Source: Frischella japonica (lineage in GTDB: Bacteria; Pseudomonadota; Gammaproteobacteria; Enterobacterales; Orbaceae). From it: a DNA stretch of 64,000 bases. The notes beneath the pieces were generated by a model. The model worked only from the letters and a program-made list of their open reading frames with translations. It was not told the origin of the DNA and searched no databases. Made by a program: the position numbers and the translations under genes. This document shows, piece after piece, positions 46,093 to 58,214 of the stretch. The stretch is taken from assembly GCF_014489845.1 (NCBI RefSeq), contig NZ_JABURY010000008.1, positions 1 through 64,000 of the forward strand, given 5' to 3'. Every line of letters begins with the position of its first letter. Positions within the stretch are counted from its first letter, which is position 1.

Positions 46093-48900
46093 ATGACAGA
46101 CTATAAAAATACATTGAATTTACCGGAAACCGGCTTTCCAATGCGCGGTGATCTGGCTAAACGTGAACCGGCGATGTTGCAAAATTGGTACGATAAGGCA
46201 CTCTACCGTAAAATTCGCCAAGTAAAAAAAGGTAAAAAAGCCTTTATTTTGCATGATGGTCCTCCTTACGCAAACGGTAAACTTCATATAGGTCATGCAG
46301 TTAATAAAATTATTAAAGATATCATTATCAAATCAAAGACCTTAACTGGTTATGATTCGCCTTTTATTCCAGGTTGGGATTGCCATGGATTACCGATTGA
46401 ACAAAAAGTAGAAGAACAAGTTGGTAAACCAGGTGAGAAGGTAACTGCTGCCGAATTTCGCAATATTTGCCGTGAGTATGCTGCATCGCAAGTTGCCATT
46501 CAAAAAGCCGATTTTATTCGTATGGGGGTTATTGGTGAGTGGGATAATCCGTATTTAACCATGAACTATGACACTGAGGCCAATATTATTCGCGCATTGG
46601 GTAGAGTTGTGGCGAACGGTCATGTAGTAAAAGGGGCTAAACCTGTATATTGGTGTACTGATTGTATGTCATCTTTGGCTGAAGCTGAAGTTGAGTATTA
46701 TGATAAATCTTCACCTGCAATAGATGTTAAATTCAAGGCAGTGGATAATCAAGCTGTGGCAAGCAAATTTGATATTCAAACCAATTTACCGATTTATGCT
46801 GTGATTTGGACAACTACGCCTTGGACATTACCCGCTAGCCGCGGTATTGCATTAAATGCTGAAGTTGAATACCAATTAGTTGAAGTCAATGGTCAAGAAT
46901 GTTTAATTTTGGCCGCAGATTTAGTAACGGCTGTAATGCAAAGAGCTGCGATCAGCGACTGGAAAATTTTAGCGAGCTGTAAAGGTAATGCATTAGAATT
47001 GCTACGTTTCAAACATCCATTCCTTGATTTTGACGAACCTGCTATTCTTGGTGATCACGTTACGGTTGATGCGGGTACCGGCGCAGTGCATACAGCGCCG
47101 GGCCATGGTGTAGAAGATTTCATCGTTGGTCAAAAATACGGTCTTGAAGTGGCCAATCCGGTTGGAGGCAATGGATGTTATTTACCGGGTACTGGGGCTG
47201 GTTTAGATGGTTTATTTGTATTTAAAGCCAATAAAGTGGTTATTGAAATTCTTCAACAACATCAGGCATTATTGCATTTTGAGAATATCGAACATAGCTA
47301 TCCATGCTGTTGGCGTCATAAAACCCCAATCATTTTCCGAGCTACTCCACAATGGTTTATCAGCATGGACAAACAAGGTTTACGGCAACAATCATTAGGG
47401 GAAATTAAACAAGTACGTTGGATTCCTGATTGGGGACAAGCACGTATTGAGTCAATGGTGGTAAATCGACCAGATTGGTGTATTTCTCGTCAGCGTACCT
47501 GGGGGGTTCCGATGACATTATTCGTTCATAAAGTAACGGATGAATTACACCCTGATACGTTGTCATTAATTGAAAAAGTTGCCGAATTAGTTGAAAAAGG
47601 TGGTATTCAAGCATGGTGGGATGCCGATATTAAAGATCTGTTAGGCCCAGATGCCGATGATTATCGCAAAATTCCTGATACATTAGATGTGTGGTTTGAT
47701 TCAGGATCTACATTCTTTTCAGTGGTTAATGTTCGTCCAGAATTTAATGGTAATGCGCCGGATTTGTATTTGGAAGGTTCCGATCAACATCGAGGTTGGT
47801 TTATGTCATCATTGATGTTGTCAACAGCAATAGATAAGAAAGCACCTTATAAGCAAGTTCTTACTCATGGATTTGTTGTCGATGGTCAGGGGCGCAAGAT
47901 GTCTAAATCATTAGGCAATATTGTCACACCTCAAGAAGTCATGGGTAAATTAGGGGCAGATATCTTACGATTATGGATTGCTTCGACCGATTATTCAGGT
48001 GAAATTGCTTATTCTGAAGAGATCATAAAACGTTCCGCTGATAGTTATCGACGTATACGTAATACGGCACGATTTTTACTTGCAAACCTTAATGGTTTTG
48101 ATCCTAAGACGGATTTAGTTAATGCAGAAGATATGGTAGTATTAGATCGGTGGGCTGTGAGTGCGGCCAAAGAAGCACAAGCCGAAATTATTGAAGCCTA
48201 TGAAAATTATGACTTCCATAAAGTGGTACAACGTATCATGCAGTTCTGTTCTATTGAGATGGGATCATTCTATTTAGATATCATTAAAGACCGTCAGTAT
48301 ACAGCCAAGAGTGATAGTGTAGCACGTCATAGTTGTCAAACAGCGTTGTATCATATTGCGCAAGCTCTAGTACGTTGGATTGCCCCAGTATTATCTTTCA
48401 CGGCTGACGAAATTTGGCAGTATTTACCTGGTGATAATGCAAATGAATTTGTTTTTGCCGACGAATGGTATTCAGGTTTATTCTCACTTGCAGACAGTGA
48501 AAAAATGAATAGCCAATATTGGAATCAAATTCTTAATATTCGTAGTGAAGTTAATAAGGTGTTAGAACAAGGACGTAATGATAAAGTAATTGGTGGATCA
48601 TTGGAAGCTGCTGTAACATTGTATGCTAATGATCAACTGTTTTCCGCACTCGAATCGTTACAAAATGAATTACGTTTTGTTTTATTGACTTCACAAGCAC
48701 AGGTTGAACCATTAACTGAGGCTCCAGCTAATAGTTTAGCAACGGAAATTGACGGTTTAAAAATTGTTTTGACAAAAGCTGAAGGGGATAAATGTCCACG
48801 TTGTTGGCATTATACCGTTAATAACGATCCGGTGACGCATTTATGTCAACGTTGTGATATTAATATTCACGGTATTGGTGAAGTTCGTAAATTTGCTTAA
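46093..48900 (+). CDS. ileS: Isoleucyl-tRNA synthetase
   Basis: 935 residues from ATG 46093 ([20 protein letters not shown]), matching the E. coli start; an in-frame TTG at 46078 is less likely. Class I motifs [10 protein letters not shown] near 62-70 and KMSKSLGN near 602; the editing domain contains [15 protein letters not shown]; the C-terminal zinc site is CPRCWHY...CQRCD. The bacterial (not eukaryotic-like) form. lspA and ispH follow. Confidence 0.97.
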   Translation: MTDYKNTLNLPETGFPMRGDLAKREPAMLQNWYDKALYRKIRQVKKGKKAFILHDGPPYANGKLHIGHAVNKIIKDIIIKSKTLTGYDSPFIPGWDCHGLPIEQKVEEQVGKPGEKVTAAEFRNICREYAASQVAIQKADFIRMGVIGEWDNPYLTMNYDTEANIIRALGRVVANGHVVKGAKPVYWCTDCMSSLAEAEVEYYDKSSPAIDVKFKAVDNQAVASKFDIQTNLPIYAVIWTTTPWTLPASRGIALNAEVEYQLVEVNGQECLILAADLVTAVMQRAAISDWKILASCKGNALELLRFKHPFLDFDEPAILGDHVTVDAGTGAVHTAPGHGVEDFIVGQKYGLEVANPVGGNGCYLPGTGAGLDGLFVFKANKVVIEILQQHQALLHFENIEHSYPCCWRHKTPIIFRATPQWFISMDKQGLRQQSLGEIKQVRWIPDWGQARIESMVVNRPDWCISRQRTWGVPMTLFVHKVTDELHPDTLSLIEKVAELVEKGGIQAWWDADIKDLLGPDADDYRKIPDTLDVWFDSGSTFFSVVNVRPEFNGNAPDLYLEGSDQHRGWFMSSLMLSTAIDKKAPYKQVLTHGFVVDGQGRKMSKSLGNIVTPQEVMGKLGADILRLWIASTDYSGEIAYSEEIIKRSADSYRRIRNTARFLLANLNGFDPKTDLVNAEDMVVLDRWAVSAAKEAQAEIIEAYENYDFHKVVQRIMQFCSIEMGSFYLDIIKDRQYTAKSDSVARHSCQTALYHIAQALVRWIAPVLSFTADEIWQYLPGDNANEFVFADEWYSGLFSLADSEKMNSQYWNQILNIRSEVNKVLEQGRNDKVIGGSLEAAVTLYANDQLFSALESLQNELRFVLLTSQAQVEPLTEAPANSLATEIDGLKIVLTKAEGDKCPRCWHYTVNNDPVTHLCQRCDINIHGIGEVRKFA

Positions 48901-48924
48901 GTGTTAATTGAATTATTGTTATTC

Positions 48925-48950
48925 AGGCAAGGTTGACCTTGCCTTTTTTA
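48925..48950 (+). terminator. Terminator between ileS and lspA
   Basis: AGGCAAGG-ttga-CCTTGCCT followed by a T run. A strong terminator inside what is usually one operon; lspA may rely on read-through or its own promoter. Confidence 0.85.
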
Positions 48951-48966
48951 TTCAGAGAGATAGGGT

Positions 48967-49459
48967 ATGAATCAAAATCAAAAAAATGCATCTGGTTTAG
49001 CTTGGCTATTATTATCCCTTGTTATATTTATCATAGATATATCGAGTAAATTTTTGATTCATAATAATTTTCGACTTTATGAGTCAATCAATGTATTGCC
49101 TTTCTTTTCTATTACATATGCGCAAAATATTGGTGCGGCATTTAGTATTCTTGAAGGGCAACGAACATTTTTAGCAGCAATTGCTATTATAATAAGTAGT
49201 TATATTACTTATGTATTATATAAAAATGGTAATCATAAAAAATCAGAGAGTTTTGCGCTAGCTTTAATTTTAGGTGGTGCTATAGGTAACTTATTTGATC
49301 GCCTATATCATGGCTTTGTGATTGATTTTCTCGATGTTAGTTTTGGGTCATGGCATTATCCAACTTTCAATTTTGCTGATTGTGCGATTTGCCTAGGTAT
49401 AGCGATATATATTTTTATCACTGTCCGCTTTAAAAATCGTGATAAATCAGGAGATAATG

Positions 49460-49479
<20 letters not shown>
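48967..49479 (+). CDS. lspA: Lipoprotein signal peptidase II
   Basis: 170 residues with four membrane helices; catalytic Asp residues are in [21 protein letters not shown] and [13 protein letters not shown]. It cleaves prolipoproteins after lipid attachment. Its last 20 bases overlap ispH. Confidence 0.95.
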
Positions 49480-51206
<1,727 letters not shown>

Positions 51207-51602
51207 TTAATCTATTTGTTCTTTATTTTTAGCCAGTTTTTTTTCGGCTAAGGCTAAAAAAAAGACGCCACAGAGAATAACAATAGCGCCTAAAATATGA
51301 TTTAGCTTTGGTGGTTCGTTAAAAATATAATGTGAAACAAACATCACAGTAATAATTTGTAATCGTGATGCTGCAAAGGCTGGCCCTACTGGTACTTTTT
51401 TTAGAAGAATCATCCAGGTTAAAAATGCCCCGAGGTAACTAATGCAAGTCATATATATCCATTTATTGGTCAATATACGCATAACCCAAGCGAAAGAGTA
51501 ATTTACAGGCTCAGCATAATTAGCGCTGAATTTAAAGCCAGTTTGTCCTAAGGTATCAAAAAAGAGTAAAAACAGAAAACCGATCGGATAGTATTTTTTC
51601 AT
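51207..51602 (-). CDS. Paired small multidrug/EamA-type transporter subunit B
   Basis: 131 residues, four membrane helices, SMR/EamA style: FLFLLFFDTLGQTGFKFSA at the start and ILGAIVILCGVFFLALAEKK at the end. The true start at 51602 overlaps the stop of the partner gene (TAATG), so the two are coupled and probably form a heterodimer like ArnE/ArnF or paired SMR pumps. Substrate unknown. Confidence 0.8.
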   Translation of the reverse strand: MKKYYPIGFLFLLFFDTLGQTGFKFSANYAEPVNYSFAWVMRILTNKWIYMTCISYLGAFLTWMILLKKVPVGPAFAASRLQIITVMFVSHYIFNEPPKLNHILGAIVILCGVFFLALAEKKLAKNKEQID

Positions 51603-51958
51603 TAACCAATTCCTACAATAATGACACCAGCAGTAATTAACCCCACTCCAAGTACCCGGAAAAAAGTAAGCTTTTCTTTGAATAAGATGTGACCAAAAAT
51701 CATAATGGTAATGATGTTTGCTGAACCAAGTAAGATTGCTTGTGACAATGGTATATAACTGAGAAAGGCAATCCATAATAAAAATCCGATAGCATAAGAT
51801 GTTATCCCAAGCCATAGCCAGCGATTAAACAGTAATATTCGCCAATAATCAAAATCAATCCGATTATGTGATGAAATAGCAGCATATTTAAAAGCAATTT
51901 GGCCAATCGTATCACAACATAAATTAGCTAGCCATAATAAGATAATTAATATTGTCAT
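51602..51958 (-). CDS. Paired small multidrug/EamA-type transporter subunit A
   Basis: 118 residues, four membrane helices: LLWLANLCCDTIGQIAFKYA, then IPLSQAILLGSANIITIMIFGH and VLGVGLITAGVIIVG. Same fold as its partner with different loop charges, consistent with opposite membrane orientation. It starts 13 bases after zur on the same strand, so it is likely in the rat-zur operon. Confidence 0.82.
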   Translation of the reverse strand: MTILIILLWLANLCCDTIGQIAFKYAAISSHNRIDFDYWRILLFNRWLWLGITSYAIGFLLWIAFLSYIPLSQAILLGSANIITIMIFGHILFKEKLTFFRVLGVGLITAGVIIVGIG

Positions 51959-51971
51959 AAAAATTCAGTAG

Positions 51972-52457
51972 TTATTGTGTGATTAATTTGCATGTATGAC
52001 ATAAACCATGAATTTCTATTACACTATGTTTGATCTGAAATTGTTGTTGTTTGGCTAATGCTTTAAGTGTATCGGCTACTTGTTCACTGTTGCTTTCAGT
52101 GATTTGTTTGCAATTATCGCAAATGATTAGGATTGAAATGTGATCTAATTGATTGAAGTGTGGGCATATTACATAACTATTTGATGACTCAACTTTATGA
52201 ATAAAATCCTGTTCTAATAAAAACTCAAGAACGCGATAAATAGTAGGTGGTTTAGCGTGCGGTTCTTCTATTTTTAGTAAGTCTAAAAGCTCATAAGCAC
52301 TCATTGCTTTTTCAGATTTTAACATAATAGCTAACACAATTTTTCGTTGTGATGTAAGTTTGATATTCCGTTTTTTACAAACCGCTTCTATTCCATCAAT
52401 AATTGATTGATGTTGTTGGGATAGTTCCATTTTTAATTCACTATATTTTACTGGCAT
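51972..52457 (-). CDS. zur: Zinc uptake regulator Zur
   Basis: 161 residues of the Fur superfamily, closest in sequence to Zur: KLTSQRKIVLAIMLKSEKAMSAYELLDLLK, KPPTIYRVLEFLLEQDFIHKVESSNSYV and IEIHGLCHTCK. Structural zinc cysteines are in CDNCK and CHTCK. It represses zinc uptake genes when zinc is sufficient. The start at 52457 overlaps the ratB stop; an internal Met at 52430 is an alternative. Confidence 0.9.
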   Translation of the reverse strand: MPVKYSELKMELSQQHQSIIDGIEAVCKKRNIKLTSQRKIVLAIMLKSEKAMSAYELLDLLKIEEPHAKPPTIYRVLEFLLEQDFIHKVESSNSYVICPHFNQLDHISILIICDNCKQITESNSEQVADTLKALAKQQQFQIKHSVIEIHGLCHTCKLITQ

Positions 52458-52719
52458 TAGCTCGCTTACGCCTTATTTCTTTAGGATCATTAATTAATGG
52501 TCGATAAATCTCAATGCGATCACCATCATTTAATATATAGTTTAAATCAACCAGGTTACCATATATACCAATTTTATGATTTTCTAAAGTGATATGGCAA
52601 GTTTCCAGAATGTTAGATTCGGTAATTGCTTGTAAAACATTTGCTCCTTTAGTCATTTGACAATCAATTATTGTAGGACACTCAGGCAGAGCGTAGATAA
52701 GCTGGATATTAATCATCAT
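52441..52719 (-). CDS. ratB: RnfH/RatB family protein
   Basis: 92 residues with the UPF0125 ubiquitin-like pattern IQLIYALPECPTIIDCQMTKG and LNDGDRIEIYRPLINDPKEIRRKRA. It lies directly after ratA (three-base gap), the conserved pairing. Function not firmly known. Confidence 0.92.
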   Translation of the reverse strand: MMINIQLIYALPECPTIIDCQMTKGANVLQAITESNILETCHITLENHKIGIYGNLVDLNYILNDGDRIEIYRPLINDPKEIRRKRANASKI

Positions 52720-52722
52720 CGT

Positions 52723-53160
52723 TCATTTTTTGCCATAAAGTTGTTTAGCACGATCGGTAAAAGCGACCACCATATTTTTCATAATCTCTTTAAAAACTGG
52801 GGTAAAAGTAACATCGAGTAATTTATTTTTAAATTCAAAAGTTAAATCAAACGTTATTTTACATTGTCCAACAGAAATTGGGGTAAAAGTCCAAGTTCCA
52901 ACTAAATGTTTGAATGGTCCGTCAATTAAAGAAATCTCAATTCGATTTGGCGCATCGAGTCGATTTATGGTAGTGAATTGCTTTTTAAAACCCATTTTTT
53001 CAATTTCAATATAAGCGAGTATAAGATTGTTTTCACGTTGGAGAATACCCGTGTCAATACAGTCTGGAACAAATTGAGGATATGCATTAATATCATTAAC
53101 TAATTCAAACATCTGCGCAGCAGAATAAGGTTCATTGATTTCTTGATAAACACGAGTCAT
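52723..53160 (-). CDS. ratA: RatA, START-like ribosome association protein
   Basis: 145 residues of the coenzyme Q-binding/START fold: YSAAQMFELVNDINAYPQFVPDC and FKHLVGTWTFTP. E. coli RatA binds the 50S subunit and was described as a toxin; homologues in other lineages bind quinone, so the role remains uncertain. Divergent from smpB. Confidence 0.92.
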   Translation of the reverse strand: MTRVYQEINEPYSAAQMFELVNDINAYPQFVPDCIDTGILQRENNLILAYIEIEKMGFKKQFTTINRLDAPNRIEISLIDGPFKHLVGTWTFTPISVGQCKITFDLTFEFKNKLLDVTFTPVFKEIMKNMVVAFTDRAKQLYGKK

Positions 53161-53232
53161 AAATTTAAAAATATTAATTAGCTTTAAAAAGTTGTAGCAT
53201 ATAGTAGCATGTAAATTTATAATACGTATATT

Positions 53233-53715
53233 ATGGCAAAGAAAAAATTTTATAAGTCGGGTTCGGCTACAATTGCACTAAATAAACGCGCTCGCCACGA
53301 ATATTTCATTGAAGAAGAAATAGAAGCAGGGTTATCCTTACAAGGCTGGGAAGTAAAATCGCTACGAGCTGGTAAAGTAAATATTAGTGACAGTTATGTA
53401 TTACTTAAAGAGGGTGAAGCATGGCTTTTTGGTGCAACAATAACGCCTTTGAGTGTTGCATCTAGTCATGTGGTTTGTGATCCTACTCGAACGCGTAAAT
53501 TGTTATTAAATCAAAAAGAGTTAAGTTCTTTATTCGGTAGAATCAATCGCGAAGGATATACTGTGGTTGCTTTATCCTTATATTGGAAAAATGCGTGGGC
53601 TAAAATAAAAATTGGTGTTGCCAAAGGGAAAAAACAATTTGATAAGCGCGCTGATGAAAAAGATCGTGAGTGGCAGGTTAATAAAGCACGTATTATGAAG
53701 AATGCTAATCGTTAA
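53233..53715 (+). CDS. smpB: tmRNA-binding protein SmpB
   Basis: 160 residues: [40 protein letters not shown] and a basic C-terminal tail [20 protein letters not shown]. It works with tmRNA to rescue stalled ribosomes. ssrA lies 1.2 kb downstream, with two small genes between. Confidence 0.96.
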   Translation: MAKKKFYKSGSATIALNKRARHEYFIEEEIEAGLSLQGWEVKSLRAGKVNISDSYVLLKEGEAWLFGATITPLSVASSHVVCDPTRTRKLLLNQKELSSLFGRINREGYTVVALSLYWKNAWAKIKIGVAKGKKQFDKRADEKDREWQVNKARIMKNANR

Positions 53716-53995
53716 CGCTATTTTTATCCTTTTTTAATGACTTCTTGAACCAGAGTAACTGGCATCAGTTACTCATACATCTTATTCATCATCCCTATAA
53801 TGAGTTATTTTGGTAAGTATCCTAATGTTTATAATTATAGAAAAACCTTCAATTATTTTAAATTATTGATAGTTAATAACATTATATCAAATAGATACAG
53901 ATTATCCGATTTATGTTAAGTTATTAATATTGATTTAATTACTTGATTAAATTCAATATTTTAAATTTAATGGGTTAAATGATAAGGGGTATTAA

Positions 53996-54430
53996 ATGAA
54001 AAAGTTAGCGACAATTTGTGCAGTATTAGGTACCACGGCACTATTATCGGCTTGTACTAGTAATAAAACCTATACGGACGATTTAGCGGGACATCGTTTT
54101 GTATTAACGACTGCAACATCAAATGTATTAACCGTGACAGCTCCACCAGTAATTGAATTCTATCCACAAGCTCAAAGTGACAGACTTAAAGTGGTCGGAA
54201 AGATGTGTAATAACTTTAATGGTATCGCGACTTACCGTAATGGTATTTTACATGCTGATAACCTAGTTATGACGCGGGCAATTTGTAGTGAAACAGCTTT
54301 AAATATGTTAGATGCTGAAATCAGTAGAATGTTTATTCGTGGTATTAAGGTTGATAAACGAGGTGATCAATTAGTTTTAAGATCCGGTAATACCACTTTA
54401 ATTTATACGCAAGAAGATATTAAACGCTAA
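53996..54430 (+). CDS. META/HslJ-like lipoprotein
   Basis: 144 residues with lipoprotein signal (lipobox LSAC, Cys 20) and a META/HslJ-type core: PPVIEFYPQAQSDRLKVVGKMCNNFNG...MTRAICSETALNMLDAEISR. Outer-membrane stress-related lipoproteins have this domain. The upstream gap (53716-53995) holds no gene. Confidence 0.8.
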   Translation: MKKLATICAVLGTTALLSACTSNKTYTDDLAGHRFVLTTATSNVLTVTAPPVIEFYPQAQSDRLKVVGKMCNNFNGIATYRNGILHADNLVMTRAICSETALNMLDAEISRMFIRGIKVDKRGDQLVLRSGNTTLIYTQEDIKR

Positions 54431-54447
54431 TATTTTTGGTACGAATC

Positions 54448-54486
54448 AAACCGCATTCAATTATTATTAAGATGCGGTTTTTTTAT
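54448..54486 (+). terminator. Terminator after the META lipoprotein
   Basis: AAACCGCAT...ATGCGGTTT stem followed by TTTT. Confidence 0.85.
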
Positions 54487-54503
54487 GACACAGTATTTAT
54501 ATA

Positions 54504-54872
54504 ATGATGCATTCACAAATTAGATTACAACGCGTTTACGATCCAATCCCATTATCCAATATATATTGTTATCTAGTGGATCGATTATGGCCACGAGGTA
54601 TTACCAAACAACGTTTACAAGGGATAATTTGGTTAAAAGATATTGCTCCAAGCCATGAGCTACGCCGCTGGTATCATGCCAATTCTGATCAATGGCAGCT
54701 TTTTTATCATAAATATTGGCAAGAGCTTGAAAAAAAGCCGGTTGTATCGACATTAATTACATTATTAAAACGACGTAAAACGATTATGTTACTTTATAGC
54801 AGTCCAGATCATGAACATAATCATGCGATCATTTTACGTGACTTTTTGTTGAATAAATTAAATAATCAATAA
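54504..54872 (+). CDS. DUF488 family protein (YeaO-like)
   Basis: 122 residues: LVDRLWPRGITKQRLQGIIWLKDIAPSHELRRWY is the DUF488 signature, then TLITLLKRRKTIMLLYSSPDHEHNHA. Function unknown. Confidence 0.9.
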   Translation: MMHSQIRLQRVYDPIPLSNIYCYLVDRLWPRGITKQRLQGIIWLKDIAPSHELRRWYHANSDQWQLFYHKYWQELEKKPVVSTLITLLKRRKTIMLLYSSPDHEHNHAIILRDFLLNKLNNQ

Positions 54873-54920
54873 TTATCTAGTTTAAAACGCTAAAATTGAG
54901 TATAATGAGTTTACCATTTT

Positions 54921-55285
54921 GGGGCTGATTCTGGATTCGACGGGATTTGCGAAACCCAAGGTGCATGCCGAGGTGCGGTAGGCCTCGTAAATAAACCGCA
55001 AAAAAATAGTCGCAAACGACGAAAACTACGCACTAGCAGCTTAATAACCTGCATAGAGCCTTCTCTCCCTAGCCTCCGCTCGTAGGACGGGGATCAAGAG
55101 GAGTCAAACCCAAACGAGATCGTGTGGAAGCCTTGCTTGGGGCGGAAGCATTAAACTTAATCAAGCTAGTCTATCGGTAGCGTGTTTGTCCGCAGCAGGT
55201 AGGCGAAATTTAAAGACAAACTACGCATGTAGTACCGAGGATGTAGAGATTTCGGACGCGGGTTCAACTCCCGCCAGCTCCACCA
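54921..55285 (+). ncRNA. ssrA: tmRNA (10Sa RNA)
   Basis: A 365-base tmRNA. GGGGCTG at the 5' end pairs with CAGCTCC at the 3' end before ACCA; the 5' block GGATTCGACGGG and the 3' T arm GGGTTCAACTCCCGCC are diagnostic. The tag frame at 55012-55044 encodes ANDENYALAA and a stop. A TATAAT box at 54901-54906 is the promoter -10. The 3' end is a common island integration site, and a variable region begins here. Confidence 0.97.
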
Positions 55286-55375
55286 CCAATTATAATTCCC
55301 ACCTATACTTAATGACTTGTATTTTGTGTAATTTATACCCATAATTATATATATTTGAATAATAATTTTATTTTT

Positions 55376-56074
55376 ATGGAAAAACTTAAAATATTAAGAA
55401 AACAATGTAACTATACACAAAAAGATTTAGCTTATATGTTGGGCGTAACAACCAAAGATGTCCAAAACTGGGAATTAAATAAAGCTCAACCTGAATTAAA
55501 AATAATACGAGATCTTGCAATTATTTTTGGTACAAGCGTTTACGATATTTTAAGTGATGAGTCAATTGCAACTACAGATTATAGTCCATGGAACTTCAAC
55601 GAAACTATTGATTATTTTTGGGGACATATAGGTATTCTTTTATATAATTCTAATATAATTAAATGGTATCCTATAACTAATTCTACATTTGATAGAGTTG
55701 AAACAATCTTAAGTAATGATGAACCAAGTAAAGAAAATAATATCTTATCTTTTGACACATTAAATAATCGATTACTTCTCATCAATAAAAATATAGTAAA
55801 AAAAATTTCACTCCTCGACGATGCTTCAGATATGCCAAAAGACTGGGAGATTCCGTGGGATGGATATCAGGGACTAGGATCTGAAGAATTTTATAACTTG
55901 ATAGATGAATACTTTTTTGACTATGAACATATAGAAATTCAAAGAATAAAAATTCATAATCGGAAAAAAATCTTACAAGAATTAGATTTAATCAATATTA
56001 ATGAAAGTAAAGTTTTTCCTGATATAGAAAGCTCAGCGAGATACATATCTTATAAAAATAGTTCAATAATCTGA
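55376..56074 (+). CDS. XRE-family regulator with C-terminal extension
   Basis: 232 residues from ATG 55376. An N-terminal helix-turn-helix (LRKQCNYTQKDLAYMLGVTTKDVQNWE...FGTSVYDIL, about 5-63) is followed by an unrecognised 165-residue region rich in Asp, Asn and aromatic residues. First gene after ssrA; probably a regulator of the island or an antitoxin-like sensor. Confidence 0.75.
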   Translation: MEKLKILRKQCNYTQKDLAYMLGVTTKDVQNWELNKAQPELKIIRDLAIIFGTSVYDILSDESIATTDYSPWNFNETIDYFWGHIGILLYNSNIIKWYPITNSTFDRVETILSNDEPSKENNILSFDTLNNRLLLINKNIVKKISLLDDASDMPKDWEIPWDGYQGLGSEEFYNLIDEYFFDYEHIEIQRIKIHNRKKILQELDLININESKVFPDIESSARYISYKNSSII

Positions 56075-56141
56075 ATAATATATCATTTAATCACATTAAC
56101 TTAATGTATCATAATCTCTTCTATTTACATTAACTAATCTA

Positions 56142-56468
56142 TCAATAAATGAACGCTATTATTAAACTTAGCAAACTAGAAATACCATGTTTTGAAGAAT
56201 TAAAAATGGGAGAAATGAATAAACTTAGAATAAATATTATCAAATTAAAATTATATTGTTTTATTTTTTTAATTCTTAACTTCAATTGTTTATACAAATC
56301 AATTGATATCCACAGTACAGTCTGTACGATCAAAAATATTGTGGATATGCTACCAGTAAATACTAAATTAAAATTATCGTAAAACATGCATAGTTGATTT
56401 GTACTCACCCATATAACGCAAAAACCTATAACCATTGGCACTATATTACCAAAAGTTTCATAGCTCAA
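56142..56468 (-). CDS. Possible small membrane protein
   Basis: A 108-residue frame with three hydrophobic segments, starting at TTG without a convincing ribosome binding site. It could be real or a chance reading of AT-rich DNA. Confidence 0.25.
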   Translation of the reverse strand: MSYETFGNIVPMVIGFCVIWVSTNQLCMFYDNFNLVFTGSISTIFLIVQTVLWISIDLYKQLKLRIKKIKQYNFNLIIFILSLFISPIFNSSKHGISSLLSLIIAFIY

Positions 56469-56527
56469 AGCAATACTTTTTAGCCTTAATTAAACAATCG
56501 GCTATCCCAATTAGGTGATCTATTTTT

Positions 56528-57837
56528 GACCCTATCCTAGATTTTGTGTATTTGCCAGTTAGAGGTGACGAGTCATTCTGTCACCAAATTCTATAATAAA
56601 TCGATTCATCGCACTCTTCCAGTTTTGAATTGGCATTGTCCATTTTTTAGATGCTTGTTGTATCGCTAAATAGATGACCTTTTTAACTGAGTCATCCGTC
56701 GGGAATACCTTATGTTTCTTGATAGCATGACGAATAACACTATTCAAAGACTCTATTGCATTGGTGGTATAAATCGCTTTGCGAATATCCTTAGTATTAA
56801 CAAAGAAGGTGCTGAGATTTTCCCAATGCCTGCGCTAGGATTGACCAATATACGGGTACTTATCATCCCAAATCTCCTCAAAATGAGCGAGTGCCTATAA
56901 TGCCTGTTCTTCGGTTGAAGCCTGATAAATCATCTTTAAATCTTTGGTGAGTTCTTTGTAATCTTTCCAACTCACAAATTTCAGATTACTGCGCACCATA
57001 TGGATGATACAAAGTTGAATTTTAGTATCTGGATACACTCCGTTAATCGCATCTGCAAAGCCCTTTAACCCATTTATACAAGCGATTAAGATATCTTCGA
57101 TACCTAGATTTTTAAGTTCTGTGAGTACTGACAGCCAGAATTTAGCACCTTCATTTTCTGCCATCCATAAGCCAGGCAGTTCCTTTTTACCTTCCACATT
57201 GATGGCTAGCGCAAGAAAAACGGATTTATTGATGATACTTCCATCTTGTTTCACTTTGACCACTATGCAGTCCAAATAAACAATTGGATACAGATTCTCA
57301 AGCGGACGATTTTGGCATTCGACCACTTGCTCTTTTACTGAATCTGTCACTTTAGAAATCAGAGTTGGAGAGATATCAACATCATACATCTCTTTGAATG
57401 TGTTGGTAATTTCCTTTGTCGTCATGCCGTTGGCATATAAAAAGAGAATTTGATGATTAATTTTATCAATGCGTGTTTGATGCTTTTTAACCAGCTGAGG
57501 TTCAAAACTGCTTCCTCTGTCTCGTGGAATGGCAAGCTCTAACTCGCCATCATCACTTATAACAGTTTTTTACTATAACCGTTACGAGTATTGATACCTC
57601 GTTTTTTCTGATGTTTTTCATGACCTAAATGCTGCGCCATTTCTTCATTTAACGCCGTTTCAATCACCTGATTGCTCATAAACCCCGTTAATTTACCTAA
57701 ATCTTCCTGAGTTTTTATGCCTTTGGCGAGCTCTGCAGCCATTTCTCGTAGTTTTTTTCGTCCATTTATATCTACCTATTTTTTACTCATTAGCGTAGTT
57801 CAAAAATAGACAAATACACAAATTTATTTACAGGGTC
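56528..57837 (-). mobile_element. Decayed IS256-family insertion sequence
   Basis: Imperfect terminal inverted repeats, GACCCT...TTTTGTGTATTTG on the left (56528) and their complement on the right (ending 57837), enclose a broken transposase. Length about 1.31 kb, usual for IS256. No target duplication was found. Confidence 0.8.
56559..57770 (-). pseudogene. IS256-family transposase, multiply broken
   Basis: Fragments in order: LREMAAELAKGIKTQEDLGK (57770 to 57557), SFEPQLVKKHQTRIDKINHQ, the 176-residue central piece (57425-56895) with VYLDCIVVKVKQDG, then YTTNAIESLNSVIRHAIKKH at the end. Stops and frameshifts lie near 57557, 56895 and 56850. The second catalytic Asp of the DGLKGF motif reads INGLKGF, with Asn in place of Asp, so it is inactive. 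Confidence 0.88.
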
Positions 57838-58214
57838 AAAGAAATCATTAACTGCTCGAGTGGAATATTATAAACTCCCTTGCATTAATACATCATTTAT
57901 TTTTTTGTATTACCTTAACACCCTTACAATCTAAATAAAATGTGTTGTATAAATCTGAAAATCTTTTTTGTTTACTGATTACATTGCAAATACTCTATCT
58001 GTATTCTGAATAATATATGGTAAGTTATGAGTTAAACACAAGATAAAAGATAAGATTAATTGGCTATTTCTATCTTTTTAGAGATATTTACTCAAAAATT
58101 CCAAACCTACTTATTTGATATCAATATTTTCTGTATTACATATAATTGACAATAATATTAGAATAAAAGATACTAATATTATGGATAAAATATCCATCAA
58201 AAAAGGATCCGTAA
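57838..58214. other. Gene-free region upstream of the RloA-like gene
   Basis: AT-rich, with no gene or structure recognised; AAAAGGATCC is the likely ribosome binding site of the next gene. Confidence 0.4.

Noticed and set aside
56528-57837. Target-site duplication of the IS256-type element
   Set aside because: The 8-9 bases outside each inverted repeat do not match, so either the ends have decayed or recombination has occurred.
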